This document shows, in pieces, positions 54,111-63,749 of a stretch of DNA of 64,000 bases. The stretch comes from Serratia sp. DD3. Lineage in GTDB: Bacteria > Pseudomonadota > Gammaproteobacteria > Enterobacterales > Enterobacteriaceae. Below the pieces are notes generated by a model. It did no database searches, was not told the DNA's origin, and saw only the letters and a list, made by a program, of their open reading frames with translations. Position 1 is the first letter of the stretch, and each line of letters begins with the position of its first letter. Both the position numbers and the translations under genes were made by a program. The stretch spans positions 1-64,000 of the forward strand of contig NZ_AYKS02000047.1 of the NCBI RefSeq assembly GCF_000496755.2, in the 5' to 3' direction.

Positions 54111-55607
54111 ATGTTTAAATCGGTGTTATTTTGGAAAATTACCACATTATTGGGGTTAATGATCCTAATGATGTTCCCGGTATCCCTGTTAAGAGATGCC
54201 ATCGAAGAACGTAGTGGCTATCGTCAGAGTGTGATCAGCCAGGTGAGTGAAAGCACTAGCCGGGCACAGAAGATCCTCGGGCCATTGATTGTGATCCCTT
54301 ATACCGTCAGTGAAGAGAGAAAAGATGAGAATGGGGTCGAGTTTGTACTGGAAAGCCAGCGTCAATTATTTGTATTACCGGAATCGTTACAGGTTAACGG
54401 CACACCCAATGTTGATGTACGTAAACTGGGGATCTATCAGACCCAAGTCTATCAAGGCCCATTAGAATTTCAGGTGAAATTTACCCCGCCCAACTTGCAG
54501 GAGTTGCAGCAGAGTCATGTGAAGATGGGCCAGCCATTTTTGATGGTGTCGTTAAGTGACTCCCGCGGAATCAAAGCTATTTCACCCCTGAGTGGTACAC
54601 AGCAGGGAACATTCGAGCCAGGTACCGGGGTCAATGGGCTTACTCAAGGCCTCAGTGCCCCGTTGTCACTGGATGTTTTACAAGCCCAAGGGTTAGAAGC
54701 GAGCTTTACCCTGACGCTAGCTGGTACCAGTCGGTTGTCATTAGTCCCTCTGGGGCGTAATTCGCAACTGACACTGCAAAGTAACTGGCCACATCCTAAC
54801 TTTTTAGGTGATTTCTTGCCTGATGAACGCAAAGTGACGGAGAAAGGTTTCAGCGCCCATTGGAGCAGTACCTGGTTTGCCAATAATATTAATAGTGTGC
54901 TCCACCTGAAAAGTGTTTCTATCGGCAATGACGTGTCTGATTACCAGGATAAACTACCGACGTTTACCACCAGCTTTATCGAACCGGTGGATCATTATCA
55001 GTTAGTTGACCGTGCAGTGAAGTATGCGATGCTGTTTCTTGGCTTAACGTTTATGTCGTTCTTCCTGTTTGAAACCCTGACCGGGCTACGGGTCCACCCG
55101 ATCCAATATCTGTTGGTAGGTGCGGCGCTGGTGCTGTTTTACCTGATCTTGCTGGCGTTTTCGGAACATGTCGGTTTTGACGTGGCCTATTTACTGGGAA
55201 GTATCGCTTGTAGTGGTTTGATTGCTTTCTACCTCTGTGCGGTATTGCGTAGCAAGCTGTGGGGAATACTGTTTGCTGTTGGTTTGTTATCGCTGTATGG
55301 CGTGTTGTTTCTGTTGCTACAGTCAGAAGATAACTCGCTGGTGTTGGGCTCGGTCCTGCTGTTTGTGGTGTTGGCGGTCATTATGTTGCTGACGCGTAAA
55401 CTGGACTGGTATCTGGTGGCTGACCCGACTCGTTTGAAGGGAAATCCAGCCGTAGCTAAAAGCCCTGTGGTGGCAGAAGAGGTTGCAACTCCTGAAGATG
55501 TCACGGTAGCGGAAGACATTGCGCAGCCTGAAGCGGAAGCAGTTACTGAAGCCACGCTTGAAGAACCTGCCACCAAGGATGAAAGTAATTTCAGATTGTG
55601 GAAGTAA
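54111..55607 (+). CDS. creD: Inner-membrane protein CreD
   Basis: The 498-aa protein has an N-terminal TM helix (about 10-28), a large periplasmic beta-rich domain (about 30-300), and a C-terminal group of hydrophobic helices (from KYAMLFLGLTFMSFFLFETL near residue 303 to about 430). The family's signature TLTGLRVHPIQYLLVGAALVLF is included (quoted in part: LTGLRVHPIQYLLVGAAL). An extra acidic Ala/Glu/Val-rich tail (about 450-495, AEEVATPEDVTVAEDIAQPE) extends past the membrane part. CreD is strongly induced by CreBC; its role concerns envelope stress. Confidence 0.93.
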   Translation: MFKSVLFWKITTLLGLMILMMFPVSLLRDAIEERSGYRQSVISQVSESTSRAQKILGPLIVIPYTVSEERKDENGVEFVLESQRQLFVLPESLQVNGTPNVDVRKLGIYQTQVYQGPLEFQVKFTPPNLQELQQSHVKMGQPFLMVSLSDSRGIKAISPLSGTQQGTFEPGTGVNGLTQGLSAPLSLDVLQAQGLEASFTLTLAGTSRLSLVPLGRNSQLTLQSNWPHPNFLGDFLPDERKVTEKGFSAHWSSTWFANNINSVLHLKSVSIGNDVSDYQDKLPTFTTSFIEPVDHYQLVDRAVKYAMLFLGLTFMSFFLFETLTGLRVHPIQYLLVGAALVLFYLILLAFSEHVGFDVAYLLGSIACSGLIAFYLCAVLRSKLWGILFAVGLLSLYGVLFLLLQSEDNSLVLGSVLLFVVLAVIMLLTRKLDWYLVADPTRLKGNPAVAKSPVVAEEVATPEDVTVAEDIAQPEAEAVTEATLEEPATKDESNFRLWK

Positions 55608-55617
55608 CCTTACTACT

Positions 55618-55637
55618 GGGCGCATGATTGCGCCCAA
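55618..55637. terminator. Bidirectional hairpin between creD and fldB
   Basis: An 8-bp stem TGGGCGCA/TGCGCCCA with TGAT loop lies between two convergent genes. It has no long T-run on either strand; termination is inferred from position. Confidence 0.5.
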
Positions 55638-55642
55638 TCTCC

Positions 55643-56161
55643 TTACAGCAACGCATCTATCTCCAGCAGGATCTGTTCACACCATTGTTCTAGGCGTTGT
55701 TCGCTCATCTCATACTGATTGACTTCATCCAGTGCCAGACCGACAAAGTATTGCCCGTCCGCAGTGAGCGGTTTGGGGCTGGTGAATTCAAAGCCTGCCG
55801 TTGGCCAGAAACCTATAAACTGCACCCCCATGGGGGCCAACTGATCATGTAGCATCCCCAGTGCATCAAGAAACCATTCACCGTAACCCAGTTGATCGCC
55901 CATGCCGTAAAGAGCAACAATTTTGCCTTTCAGGTCTAACTCCGGCAGTTGCTGCCAGATAGCTTCCCAGTCTTCTTGCAACTCACCAAAATCCCAGGTT
56001 GGAATACCGAGGATCAGCACGGAGTAATCCTCCATTAACTTGGGGGAAACCTCTTTCAGATTGTGTAGTTCAACCAGTTCCTCTCCCAGGATGTCGCGGA
56101 TTTTCTCTGCTGCCATCTCGGTGTAGCAGGTGCTGGAGCCATAAAATAGACCGATCTTCAT
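55643..56161 (-). CDS. fldB: Flavodoxin FldB
   Basis: This 172-aa FMN electron carrier has the FMN phosphate loop [16 protein letters not shown] at 4-19. The ring-binding segments are [18 protein letters not shown] near residue 50 and [19 protein letters not shown] near residue 88. These match the E. coli FldB type rather than FldA. In E. coli fldB adjoins xerD, as here, where they are divergent. Confidence 0.93.
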   Translation of the reverse strand: MKIGLFYGSSTCYTEMAAEKIRDILGEELVELHNLKEVSPKLMEDYSVLILGIPTWDFGELQEDWEAIWQQLPELDLKGKIVALYGMGDQLGYGEWFLDALGMLHDQLAPMGVQFIGFWPTAGFEFTSPKPLTADGQYFVGLALDEVNQYEMSEQRLEQWCEQILLEIDALL

Positions 56162-56372
56162 GTTTAAGTCACTTAAGGTGCTGGGTGTAGAATGGTAACG
56201 AGTATACTAAATAGCGGCACATAATAGTGCTACAAGTGAGAGTGGTGCAGGTTAGCCGAGCGTTGGGTTTACGGCGAGTCGGCGTTCCGCGTTACTCTCA
56301 CTGAAACAAAACGTGAAGCGAGTGGTATTAAGTTATTTGGATTGACGACGGGTATAACAAAGAGAGAGGCAC

Positions 56373-57272
56373 ATGCAACAGCAAGATGGCGCACTGATTG
56401 AGCAATTTCTGGATGCGCTGTGGCTTGAACGCAATCTGGCAGAAAATACCCTGGTTTCCTACCGGCTGGATTTGCAGGCCTTGGCAGGCTGGTTGGCTGC
56501 CACTCACAATAGTTTTTTGCAGGCACAAGCGCTGGATCTGCAGGCTTTTCTTGCTGATCGGGTTGAAGGGGGCTATAAGGCCACCAGTTCCGCTCGTTTG
56601 CTCAGTGCGATGCGCCGTTTGTATCAATATTTTAACCGTGAAAAATTGCGGGAGGATGACCCGACCGCGTTGTTGGCCTCACCCAAATTACCGCAGCGCT
56701 TGCCAAAGGATCTGAGTGAAGCGCAGGTAGAAGCGTTGCTGCAAGCTCCCTGCGTTGATCAACCGCTGGAGTTGCGTGATAAGGCGATGCTTGAAGTGCT
56801 GTATGCGACAGGTTTGCGGGTGTCAGAACTGGTGGGTTTGAACATCGGTGATGTCAGCTTGCGCCAAGGGGTGGTACGCGTCATTGGTAAAGGTAATAAA
56901 GAGCGCTTGGTTCCCTTGGGGGAAGAGGCGGTATACTGGATTGAAAACTACCTGGAGTACGGTAGACCCTGGATGTTGAACGGCCAGACGCTCGATGTGT
57001 TGTTCCCCAGTAGCCGCAGCCAGCAAATGACCCGCCAGACATTCTGGCATCGCATCAAACATTATGCGACTCTAGCAGGTATTGATAGTGAGCGCTTGTC
57101 GCCACACGTCTTGCGCCACGCCTTCGCCACCCATTTACTGAACCATGGGGCTGATCTGCGTGTCGTACAGATGTTATTGGGGCACAGCGACCTCTCAACA
57201 ACGCAAATTTATACACATGTAGCCACTGAAAGATTGAAACAGCTACATCAACAGCACCACCCGCGCGCTTGA
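56373..57272 (+). CDS. xerD: Site-specific tyrosine recombinase XerD
   Basis: The 299-aa recombinase resolves chromosome dimers at dif together with XerC and FtsK. Catalytic residues are Arg in ATGLRVSELVGL near 149, Lys in VIGKGNKERLVP near 173, His-x-x-Arg in SPHVLRHAFATHLLNHG near 245-248, His in LLGHSDLS near 271, and nucleophile Tyr in TTQIYTHV near 280. It is a housekeeping recombinase, not an integrase of a mobile element. It begins the xerD-dsbC-recJ-prfB-lysS run as in E. coli. Confidence 0.97.
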   Translation: MQQQDGALIEQFLDALWLERNLAENTLVSYRLDLQALAGWLAATHNSFLQAQALDLQAFLADRVEGGYKATSSARLLSAMRRLYQYFNREKLREDDPTALLASPKLPQRLPKDLSEAQVEALLQAPCVDQPLELRDKAMLEVLYATGLRVSELVGLNIGDVSLRQGVVRVIGKGNKERLVPLGEEAVYWIENYLEYGRPWMLNGQTLDVLFPSSRSQQMTRQTFWHRIKHYATLAGIDSERLSPHVLRHAFATHLLNHGADLRVVQMLLGHSDLSTTQIYTHVATERLKQLHQQHHPRA

Positions 57273-57314
57273 AACGCGGACTCTGGAAGGATAAAAAGTG
57301 GAAGGATGGAAAGA

Positions 57315-58028
57315 ATGAAAAAAAGTTTATTGCTGCTCTCTTTACTGACCGCTTCGGTAACCGGTGTAGCTCATGCTGATGATGCAGCAATTCAAAAAGC
57401 ACTGGGTAGCCTGGGCATCAAGCAGGCGGATGTCCAATCTTCGCCTATTGCTGGGGTCAAAACCGTACTGACCGAAAGCGGTGCGTTATATGTTACCGAA
57501 GATGGTAAATACATCCTACAGGGGCCGTTATATGATGTTAGCGGTAAACAGCCGGTTAATGTAACCAATCAACTGTTAATGGCCCAACTGACCGCGCTGG
57601 AAGACCAAATGATTGTCTTTAAAGCAGCGAAGGAAAAGCATGTCATTACCGTGTTTACTGATATCACCTGCGGTTACTGCCATAAGCTGCATGAGCAAAT
57701 GAAAGAGTATAACGACCTGGGCATCACGGTGCGTTATCTGGCATTTCCACGTCAGGGGTTGAACTCTCAAGCTGAGAAAGACATGCAGTCCATCTGGTGT
57801 ACCGCCGATAAGAATAAAGCCTTCGACGCTGCCATTAAAGGCGACCCCATCTCTCCGGCAACCTGCAAGATCAATATTGCCAAACATTATCAGTTAGGGG
57901 TGCAGTTTGGTATTCAAGGGACACCTGCGATCATTTTACAAAATGGCGAGATGGTCCCAGGTTATCAAGGGCCGAAAGAGATGCTCGCCATGCTGGATGC
58001 TCACGCTGCTTCAATGGCGGCGAAATAA
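57315..58028 (+). CDS. dsbC: Thiol:disulfide interchange protein DsbC
   Basis: The 237-aa periplasmic disulfide isomerase has a signal peptide MKKSLLLLSLLTASVTGVAHA (cut before DDAAIQ), a dimerisation domain, and a thioredoxin fold with the CGYC active site (TDITCGYCHKLHEQM) and cis-Pro in QGTPAIIL. A second Cys pair (WCTADKN, PATCKINI) is present. I chose the ATG at 57315 because it gives a proper signal peptide; an ATG at 57306 is in frame. Confidence 0.95.
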   Translation: MKKSLLLLSLLTASVTGVAHADDAAIQKALGSLGIKQADVQSSPIAGVKTVLTESGALYVTEDGKYILQGPLYDVSGKQPVNVTNQLLMAQLTALEDQMIVFKAAKEKHVITVFTDITCGYCHKLHEQMKEYNDLGITVRYLAFPRQGLNSQAEKDMQSIWCTADKNKAFDAAIKGDPISPATCKINIAKHYQLGVQFGIQGTPAIILQNGEMVPGYQGPKEMLAMLDAHAASMAAK

Positions 58029-58034
58029 ACTTCA

Positions 58035-59771
58035 GTGAGTATTAAAACCCAATTACGCCGCCGCAAGGCGGCAGATAGTCGCTATTTACCTGCCAGCCTC
58101 CCCCCTTTGTTGCGCCGCTTATATGCGTTGCGTGGCGTCCAGGGCGAGCAGGAACTGGAACGCAGCGTCAAAGGCATGTTGCCTTGGCAACAGTTGGGCG
58201 GTATTGAGGCGGCGGTCACCCTGCTGCAGCAGGCATTGACGCAGCGCCAGCGCATTATGGTGGTGGGGGATTTTGATGCCGATGGTGCTACTAGCACCGC
58301 GCTCACGGTATTAGCCCTGCGCAGTATGGGCGGTAGCGCCGTTGACTATTTAGTGCCTAACCGTTTTGAAGATGGCTATGGTTTAAGCCCGGAAGTGGTG
58401 GAGCAAGTCGCCACTCGGGGGGCTGAGCTTATCATCACCGTGGATAACGGTATCTCCTCCCATGCTGGCGTTGACGCAGCTCACGCTAAAGGGATGCAGG
58501 TGCTGGTCACTGATCATCACTTGCCAGGGGAAACGTTACCCGCAGCCGAAGCGATTGTTAACCCAAACCTGGCCAGTTGTGATTTCCCCTCCAAGTCTTT
58601 GGCAGGGGTGGGTGTGGCGTTCTATCTGATGCTAGCGCTACGTAGCCGATTGCGTGATAGCGGTTGGTTCGAACAACAGTGCCTGGGGATACCCAATCTG
58701 GCTGATTTACTCGATCTGGTGGCGTTAGGCACCGTGGCGGATGTGGTGCCATTGGATGCCAACAACCGCATTCTGGTCTATCAAGGGTTAAATCGTATTC
58801 GTGCCGGTAAGTGTCGCCCTGGTATTCGCGCCTTGCTGGAAGTCGCCAACCGTGACGCGCGTCAGTTAGCAGCCAACGATTTGGGTTTTGTGCTTGGCCC
58901 AAGGTTGAACGCAGCAGGGCGTTTGGACGACATGTCGATTGGTGTGGCGCTGTTGCTCAGTGATGATATTGCCCAGGCGCGCATGTTAGCGAGTGACTTG
59001 GACGCGCTTAACTTGACCCGCCGCGATATTGAACAGGGTATGCAAGTGGAAGCCCTGGCGCTGTGCTCTCAACTGGAGCAAACCACCACAGAGTTACCTT
59101 ACGGCTTGGCAATGTATCACCCGGAGTGGCACCAAGGGGTGGTGGGGATCCTCGCTTCCCGTATCAAAGAGCGTTTTCACCGCCCGGTAATCGCTTTTGC
59201 ACCAGCAGGGGAAGGCATCCTCAAAGGCTCTGGCCGTTCAGTGGCCGGGTTGCATCTGCGTGATGCGCTGGAGCGGCTCGATATGTTGCACCCTGGGCTG
59301 ATGATGAAATTCGGCGGCCATGCCATGGCGGCAGGGTTATCGCTGGAAGAGGCCCGCTTTGATGAGTTTCGCCAGCGCTTTGGCGAACTGGTGGGGGAGT
59401 GGCTCGATCCGGCGATGCTGGAAGGCGTCGTCTGGTCTGATGGTGAATTGGCAATGCAGGAGCTGACACTGGATACCGCCGAGTTACTGCGTGAAGGGGG
59501 CCCCTGGGGGCAAGCCTTTCCCGAGCCGGTTTTTGATGGCAAGTTCCGCATTTTACAGCAACGGCTGGTGGGGGAAAAACACCTCAAGCTGATGGTGGAA
59601 CCGCTGGGGGGTGGCCCGTTACTGGATGGTATCGCCTTTAATATCGATACCACGCAGTGGCCTGATAACAGCATCAAGCAAGCGGAAATCGCCTACAAAC
59701 TGGAAGTGAACGAGTTCCGTGGCAATCGTAATGTGCAGTTGCTGATCCAGCATCTGTGGCCATTGGCGTGA
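58035..59771 (+). CDS. recJ: Single-stranded-DNA-specific exonuclease RecJ
   Basis: The 578-aa 5'-3' exonuclease acts in recombination and mismatch repair. DHH-family motifs are seen in order: VVGDFDADGATST near residue 76, TVDNGISSH near 136, VTDHHLPG near 158, and LDLVALGTVADVVPLD near 228. The DHHA1 part holds LKGSGRSVAGLHLRDAL and FGGHAMAAGLSLE. It begins with GTG 6 nt after the dsbC stop. Confidence 0.96.
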   Translation: MSIKTQLRRRKAADSRYLPASLPPLLRRLYALRGVQGEQELERSVKGMLPWQQLGGIEAAVTLLQQALTQRQRIMVVGDFDADGATSTALTVLALRSMGGSAVDYLVPNRFEDGYGLSPEVVEQVATRGAELIITVDNGISSHAGVDAAHAKGMQVLVTDHHLPGETLPAAEAIVNPNLASCDFPSKSLAGVGVAFYLMLALRSRLRDSGWFEQQCLGIPNLADLLDLVALGTVADVVPLDANNRILVYQGLNRIRAGKCRPGIRALLEVANRDARQLAANDLGFVLGPRLNAAGRLDDMSIGVALLLSDDIAQARMLASDLDALNLTRRDIEQGMQVEALALCSQLEQTTTELPYGLAMYHPEWHQGVVGILASRIKERFHRPVIAFAPAGEGILKGSGRSVAGLHLRDALERLDMLHPGLMMKFGGHAMAAGLSLEEARFDEFRQRFGELVGEWLDPAMLEGVVWSDGELAMQELTLDTAELLREGGPWGQAFPEPVFDGKFRILQQRLVGEKHLKLMVEPLGGGPLLDGIAFNIDTTQWPDNSIKQAEIAYKLEVNEFRGNRNVQLLIQHLWPLA

Positions 59772-59884
59772 TAGCCCGACAAAAACTGACCAACCTGCTA
59801 TAAACTGGCCATCGGATCCGTTAGAATTAGCGGTTCCAATGGCATTTCGCCATCGACGACATCAACGTAAGAACGCTAAAAATC

Positions 59885-60983
59885 ATGTTTGAAATTAATC
59901 CGGTAAAAAACCGTATTCAAGACCTGTCTGAGCGAACCGCCGTTCTCAGGGGGTATCTTTGACTATGATGCCAAGAAAGAACGCCTAGAAGAGGTTAACG
60001 CCGAGCTGGAGCAGCCAGACGTCTGGAACGAGCCAGAGCGTGCACAGGCATTGGGTAAAGAGCGCTCGACGCTGGAAGCCATTGTAGAAACCATCGACCA
60101 ACTGCAACAGGGCTGTGAAGACGTCACCGGCCTATTGGAACTGGCAGTTGAAGCAGAAGATGAAGAAACCTTTGATGAAGCCGTGGTTGAGCTCGAACAG
60201 CTCAGCGTCAAGCTTGATCAACTGGAATTCCGCCGCATGTTCTCTGGTGAGTACGACAGTGCCGATTGCTACCTGGATATTCAGGCTGGTTCTGGCGGCA
60301 CCGAAGCGCAAGACTGGGCCAGCATGTTGCTGCGTATGTATCTGCGTTGGGCGGAAGCAAAAGGCTTCAAAACGGAAGTAATTGAAGAGTCTGATGGTGA
60401 TGTTGCTGGCCTGAAGTCGGCCACCATCAAGATTATCGGTGATTATGCCTTTGGCTGGTTGCGTACTGAAACTGGCGTGCATCGCCTGGTACGTAAAAGC
60501 CCATTCGACTCCGGTGGTCGCCGCCACACCTCGTTCAGCTCAGTGTTTATCTACCCTGAAGTGGATGACGATATCGATATTGATATCAATCCGGCGGATC
60601 TGCGTATTGACGTTTACCGCGCTTCTGGTGCGGGTGGGCAGCACGTTAACAAAACCGAGTCGGCGGTGCGTATTACCCACCTGCCAACCAACATTGTGGT
60701 GCAGTGTCAAAACGACCGCTCACAGCATAAAAACAAAGATCAGGCGTTTAAACAACTGCGCGCCAAATTGTACGAATACGAGATGCAAAAGAAAAATGCT
60801 GATAAACAGATGCTGGAAGATAGCAAATCTGATATCGGCTGGGGCAGCCAGATTCGTTCTTATGTACTGGACGACTCCCGCATCAAAGATTTGCGCACCA
60901 GCGTAGAAACACGTAATACGCAGGCCGTACTGGATGGCGACCTGGATAAATTCATTGAGGCAAGTTTGAAAGCCGGGTTATGA
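59885..60983 (+). CDS. prfB: Peptide chain release factor 2, with programmed +1 frameshift
   Basis: RF2 reads stop codons UAA and UGA. The coding sequence is joined: 59885-59959 (25 codons), then a +1 shift at the in-frame TGA (59960-59962), then 59961-60983, giving 365 aa as in E. coli. The frameshift site CTTTGAC follows the Shine-Dalgarno-like AGGGGG at 59948-59953. The recognition motif SPF is in [15 protein letters not shown], and the catalytic GGQ is in [12 protein letters not shown]. The frame break is regulatory, not a mutation: low RF2 favours the shift and so autoregulates. Confidence 0.97.
59948..59962 (+). promoter_or_regulatory. prfB programmed +1 ribosomal frameshift site
   Basis: AGGGGGTATCTTTGA has an internal SD-like AGGGGG, 3-nt spacing, slippery CTT-T and the in-frame TGA at codon 26. 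It is the same arrangement as E. coli prfB. Confidence 0.96.
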
Positions 60984-60992
60984 GGAACAGAA

Positions 60993-62510
60993 ATGTCTGA
61001 GCAACAACCACAAGGCGCCGAGCAGGCGTTGGATCTGAACAACGAGTTGCAGGCGCGCCGTGAAAAACTTGCCGCACTGCGCGAGAACGGCCTCCCGTTC
61101 CCGAATGATTTCCGTCGCGATACCACATCAGATCAATTGCACGCCGCCTATGACAGCAAAGAAAACGAAGAGCTGGAATCTTTAGGCATCGAAGTGACGG
61201 TTGCGGGCCGTATGATGACCCGCCGCATCATGGGTAAAGCCTCTTTTGTTACGCTGCAGGATGTTGGCGGGCGTATTCAGCTTTATGTGGCTCGTGATGA
61301 TCTGGCTGAAGGGATTTATAACGAACAGTTTAAAAAGTGGGATCTGGGGGATATCCTTGGCGCACGGGGTAAGCTGTTCAAAACCAAGACGGGCGAGCTC
61401 TCTATCCACTGTACTGAATTGCGCCTGCTGACTAAAGCGCTGCGCCCGTTGCCAGATAAGTTCCATGGCTTGGCGGATCAGGAAACCCGTTATCGCCAGC
61501 GTTATCTGGACTTGATCGCTAACGAAGAGTCACGCAACACCTTTAAAATTCGCTCACAAGTGATGGCGGCGGTGCGTAACTTTATGGTGGATAGAGGCTT
61601 TATGGAAGTCGAAACCCCCATGATGCAAGTGATACCGGGTGGTGCTGCTGCCCGTCCGTTTATTACCCACCATAATGCGCTGGATATTGATATGTATCTG
61701 CGTATTGCCCCAGAACTTTACCTGAAGCGTTTAGTGGTAGGGGGCTTTGAGCGGGTGTTCGAAATCAACCGTAATTTCCGCAATGAAGGGGTTTCCCCTC
61801 GCCATAACCCAGAGTTCACCATGATGGAACTCTATATGGCCTATGCGGATTACAAAGACTTGATCGAGCTGACGGAATCCCTGTTCCGCACCTTGGCGCA
61901 AGATGTGCTGGGTGACACCAAAGTGCCTTATGGCGATGTGGTGTTTGATTTCGGCAAGCCGTTTGAAAAGCTGACCATGACGCAGGCGATCAAAAAATAC
62001 CGCCCTGAGACCAATCTCGATGATCTGAACGAGATGAGCAAAGCGGTGGCTATTGCCGAGTCTATCGGTATTAAAGTTGAGAAAAGCTGGGGCTTGGGCC
62101 GTGTGGTAACCGAGATTTTTGAAGAGACCGCAGAAAGTCACCTGATCCAGCCGACCTTTATTACCGAGTATCCAGCGGAGGTTTCTCCACTGGCACGCCG
62201 TAACGACGAGAACCCGGAAATTACTGATCGTTTCGAGTTCTTTATCGGTGGCCGTGAAATTGGTAATGGTTTCTCGGAATTGAATGATGCGGAAGATCAG
62301 GCGCAACGTTTTGCTGACCAGGTTACTGCCAAAGATGCTGGTGATGACGAAGCGATGTTCTACGACGAAGATTATGTTACCGCGCTGGAACATGGTTTGC
62401 CGCCAACGGCAGGTTTGGGGATTGGTATTGACCGCATGGTAATGTTGCTGACCAACAGCCACACCATCCGCGATGTGATCCTGTTCCCGGCGATGCGCCC
62501 GAGCAAGTAA
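60993..62510 (+). CDS. lysS: Lysyl-tRNA synthetase (class II)
   Basis: The 505-aa enzyme has an N-terminal OB-fold anticodon domain (about 60-175). Class II motifs are 1 ([12 protein letters not shown] region), 2 ([20 protein letters not shown], quoted at the limit) and 3 ([13 protein letters not shown] near residue 475). It starts 9 nt after prfB, as in E. coli, and should be co-transcribed with it. Confidence 0.98.
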   Translation: MSEQQPQGAEQALDLNNELQARREKLAALRENGLPFPNDFRRDTTSDQLHAAYDSKENEELESLGIEVTVAGRMMTRRIMGKASFVTLQDVGGRIQLYVARDDLAEGIYNEQFKKWDLGDILGARGKLFKTKTGELSIHCTELRLLTKALRPLPDKFHGLADQETRYRQRYLDLIANEESRNTFKIRSQVMAAVRNFMVDRGFMEVETPMMQVIPGGAAARPFITHHNALDIDMYLRIAPELYLKRLVVGGFERVFEINRNFRNEGVSPRHNPEFTMMELYMAYADYKDLIELTESLFRTLAQDVLGDTKVPYGDVVFDFGKPFEKLTMTQAIKKYRPETNLDDLNEMSKAVAIAESIGIKVEKSWGLGRVVTEIFEETAESHLIQPTFITEYPAEVSPLARRNDENPEITDRFEFFIGGREIGNGFSELNDAEDQAQRFADQVTAKDAGDDEAMFYDEDYVTALEHGLPPTAGLGIGIDRMVMLLTNSHTIRDVILFPAMRPSK

Positions 62511-62563
62511 CACTAAGCACGGCATTCTGACTTTTCAAGCGATGGTCAGCATAAGTGCAATCT

Positions 62564-62597
62564 AAACCGGTGCCAGTAATGGTGCCGGTTTTTATTT
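62564..62597 (+). terminator. Terminator of the prfB-lysS transcript
   Basis: The stem AAACCGG (62564-62570) with CCGGTTT (62585-62591) has an inner 5-bp stem including two G-T pairs and a GTAA loop. TTTATTT follows. It is 53 bp after lysS. Confidence 0.85.
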
Positions 62598-62662
62598 ACG
62601 CAGACAGCCAAAATAGTGATAACTAACCGCCTAAAATATCGGCAGTTATCTACTTTCTTCGC

Positions 62663-62690
62663 TTGCTCGATGCGTATAACCAGTTATAAT
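62663..62690 (+). promoter_or_regulatory. Promoter of tRNA-Gly
   Basis: A consensus -10 TATAAT (62685-62690) and a -35 TTGCTC (62663-62668) are 16 bp apart, followed by a GC-rich stretch typical of stringently controlled tRNA promoters. The tRNA begins 17 nt after the -10. Confidence 0.65.
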
Positions 62691-62707
62691 GCCAGTCGCA
62701 CACCAAA

Positions 62708-62781
62708 GCGGGTGTAGTTCAATGGTAGAACGAGAGCTTCCCAAGCTCTATACGAGGGTTCGATTCCCTTCACCCGCTCCA
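62708..62781 (+). tRNA. glyU: tRNA-Gly (anticodon CCC)
   Basis: The 74-nt gene includes encoded CCA. Acceptor stem GCGGGTG/CACCCGC, D-arm GTTC/GAAC, anticodon stem AGAGC/GCTCT with loop TTCCCAA (anticodon CCC at 62740-62742), T-loop TTCGATT. It is nearly the same as E. coli glyU. Its 3' end is a typical integration site, and foreign-looking genes follow. Confidence 0.97.
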
Positions 62782-62790
62782 AGATTTCAG

Positions 62791-62819
62791 ACCCTCGCTT
62801 CGGCGCGGGTTTTTGTTTT
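62791..62819 (+). terminator. Terminator of tRNA-Gly
   Basis: A stem of seven pairs with one mismatch is capped by a C(TTCG)G tetraloop (62792-62798 with 62803-62809) and followed by TTTTTGTTTT. It begins 10 nt after the tRNA. Confidence 0.85.
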
Positions 62820-63068
62820 CTAGTTCAGTAACTTATTGGTTTAGTGATGTTTCCAATCGATAACCCAACCTGTGGCTGTAGTAGCAGGTAGTACAGATTG
62901 GTAGTACATTATGTCAACACCAGAGCCTAATGTTTTTTTACTTACACATCTGTCTAACAAAAAAATGGTCTGTTGGACGAACTGTAGCCCACACGAAAAA
63001 CAATTCGACCAATAACTGCGGGCAGAATAACTGACAGGTTGCTCACACAAGATTAGCTCACGGCGTAC

Positions 63069-63749
63069 TTACTTTTTATCCAGTCTTTTTTGGAAGTATT
63101 CATGTGCTGATGGTGACGTATCTGTACCTGCATAAGATCTCCCTAACTCTGAAGCTGCAAGCAAAGTGGATCCAGAACCAAAGAATGGGTCGCAAACCAA
63201 TTCATTTGGTAAAGAACTTTGCTCAATCAGTATTTTGATTAAATTCACTGGTTTTTCAGTTGGATATCCTTTAACTACTCGTTTTGATTCAAGAATGTCA
63301 GATATGCCCAGATTATTTAGCTTCCTCTTTCCTTTCTCGAAGAAGAGGATAAACTCATACTTGGCCCGATAGTGGTAACCCATCCCGATAGCCATTTTAT
63401 TCCAAATAATTGGCTTCCAAAATTTAAATCCAACTTTTTCAGCGATAGGTTTAAGATAGAACATCGTTTCTTGATCACAAAAAATATATAGATGTCGGTT
63501 AGGCTTGAGAACTCGATACATCTCAATCAGTAACTCGTTAAAACGACTATTAGGAAAAATATCAAACCATTGATTACTGGAACCCTTGCTAACTTTTAAT
63601 CGTGTCGTCGTCCCGATTTTTCTATGCTTTTCCAATGACTCGTATGGCGGGGCTGTTACGAAAAGATCAACACTCCCTGCTGGGAGTGTTTTTAACCATT
63701 CAACTGCATCTAACCGTTCTAAAATCATCAAATTTTCACTGTGTTGCAT
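63069..63749 (-). CDS. DNA methyltransferase (adenine N6 or cytosine N4, beta-type motif order)
   Basis: The 226-aa enzyme has the catalytic motif IV as TAPPYE (32-37) followed by the SAM motif I as CDPFFGSGSTLLAASE near residue 187. The order IV then I is that of beta-class amino-methyltransferases. In between is PNRHLYIFCDQETMFYLKPI and a target-recognition part. The catalytic motif is close to the DPPY/TSPPY group. An ATG at 63728 (MILERLDAVEWL) forms a TGATG overlap with the stop of the gene upstream and may be the true start. Base use is clearly A+T-richer than the backbone. It may be part of a restriction-modification system or an orphan phage-type enzyme. Confidence 0.85.
   Translation of the reverse strand: MQHSENLMILERLDAVEWLKTLPAGSVDLFVTAPPYESLEKHRKIGTTTRLKVSKGSSNQWFDIFPNSRFNELLIEMYRVLKPNRHLYIFCDQETMFYLKPIAEKVGFKFWKPIIWNKMAIGMGYHYRAKYEFILFFEKGKRKLNNLGISDILESKRVVKGYPTEKPVNLIKILIEQSSLPNELVCDPFFGSGSTLLAASELGRSYAGTDTSPSAHEYFQKRLDKK

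Noticed and set aside
56373..57272. Integrase of a mobile element
   Set aside because: Length, catalytic segments and operon position identify the housekeeping recombinase XerD.
59885..59962. Apparent premature stop in prfB suggesting a pseudogene
   Set aside because: The TGA at codon 26 with the upstream AGGGGG and CTTTGAC is the standard RF2 programmed frameshift.
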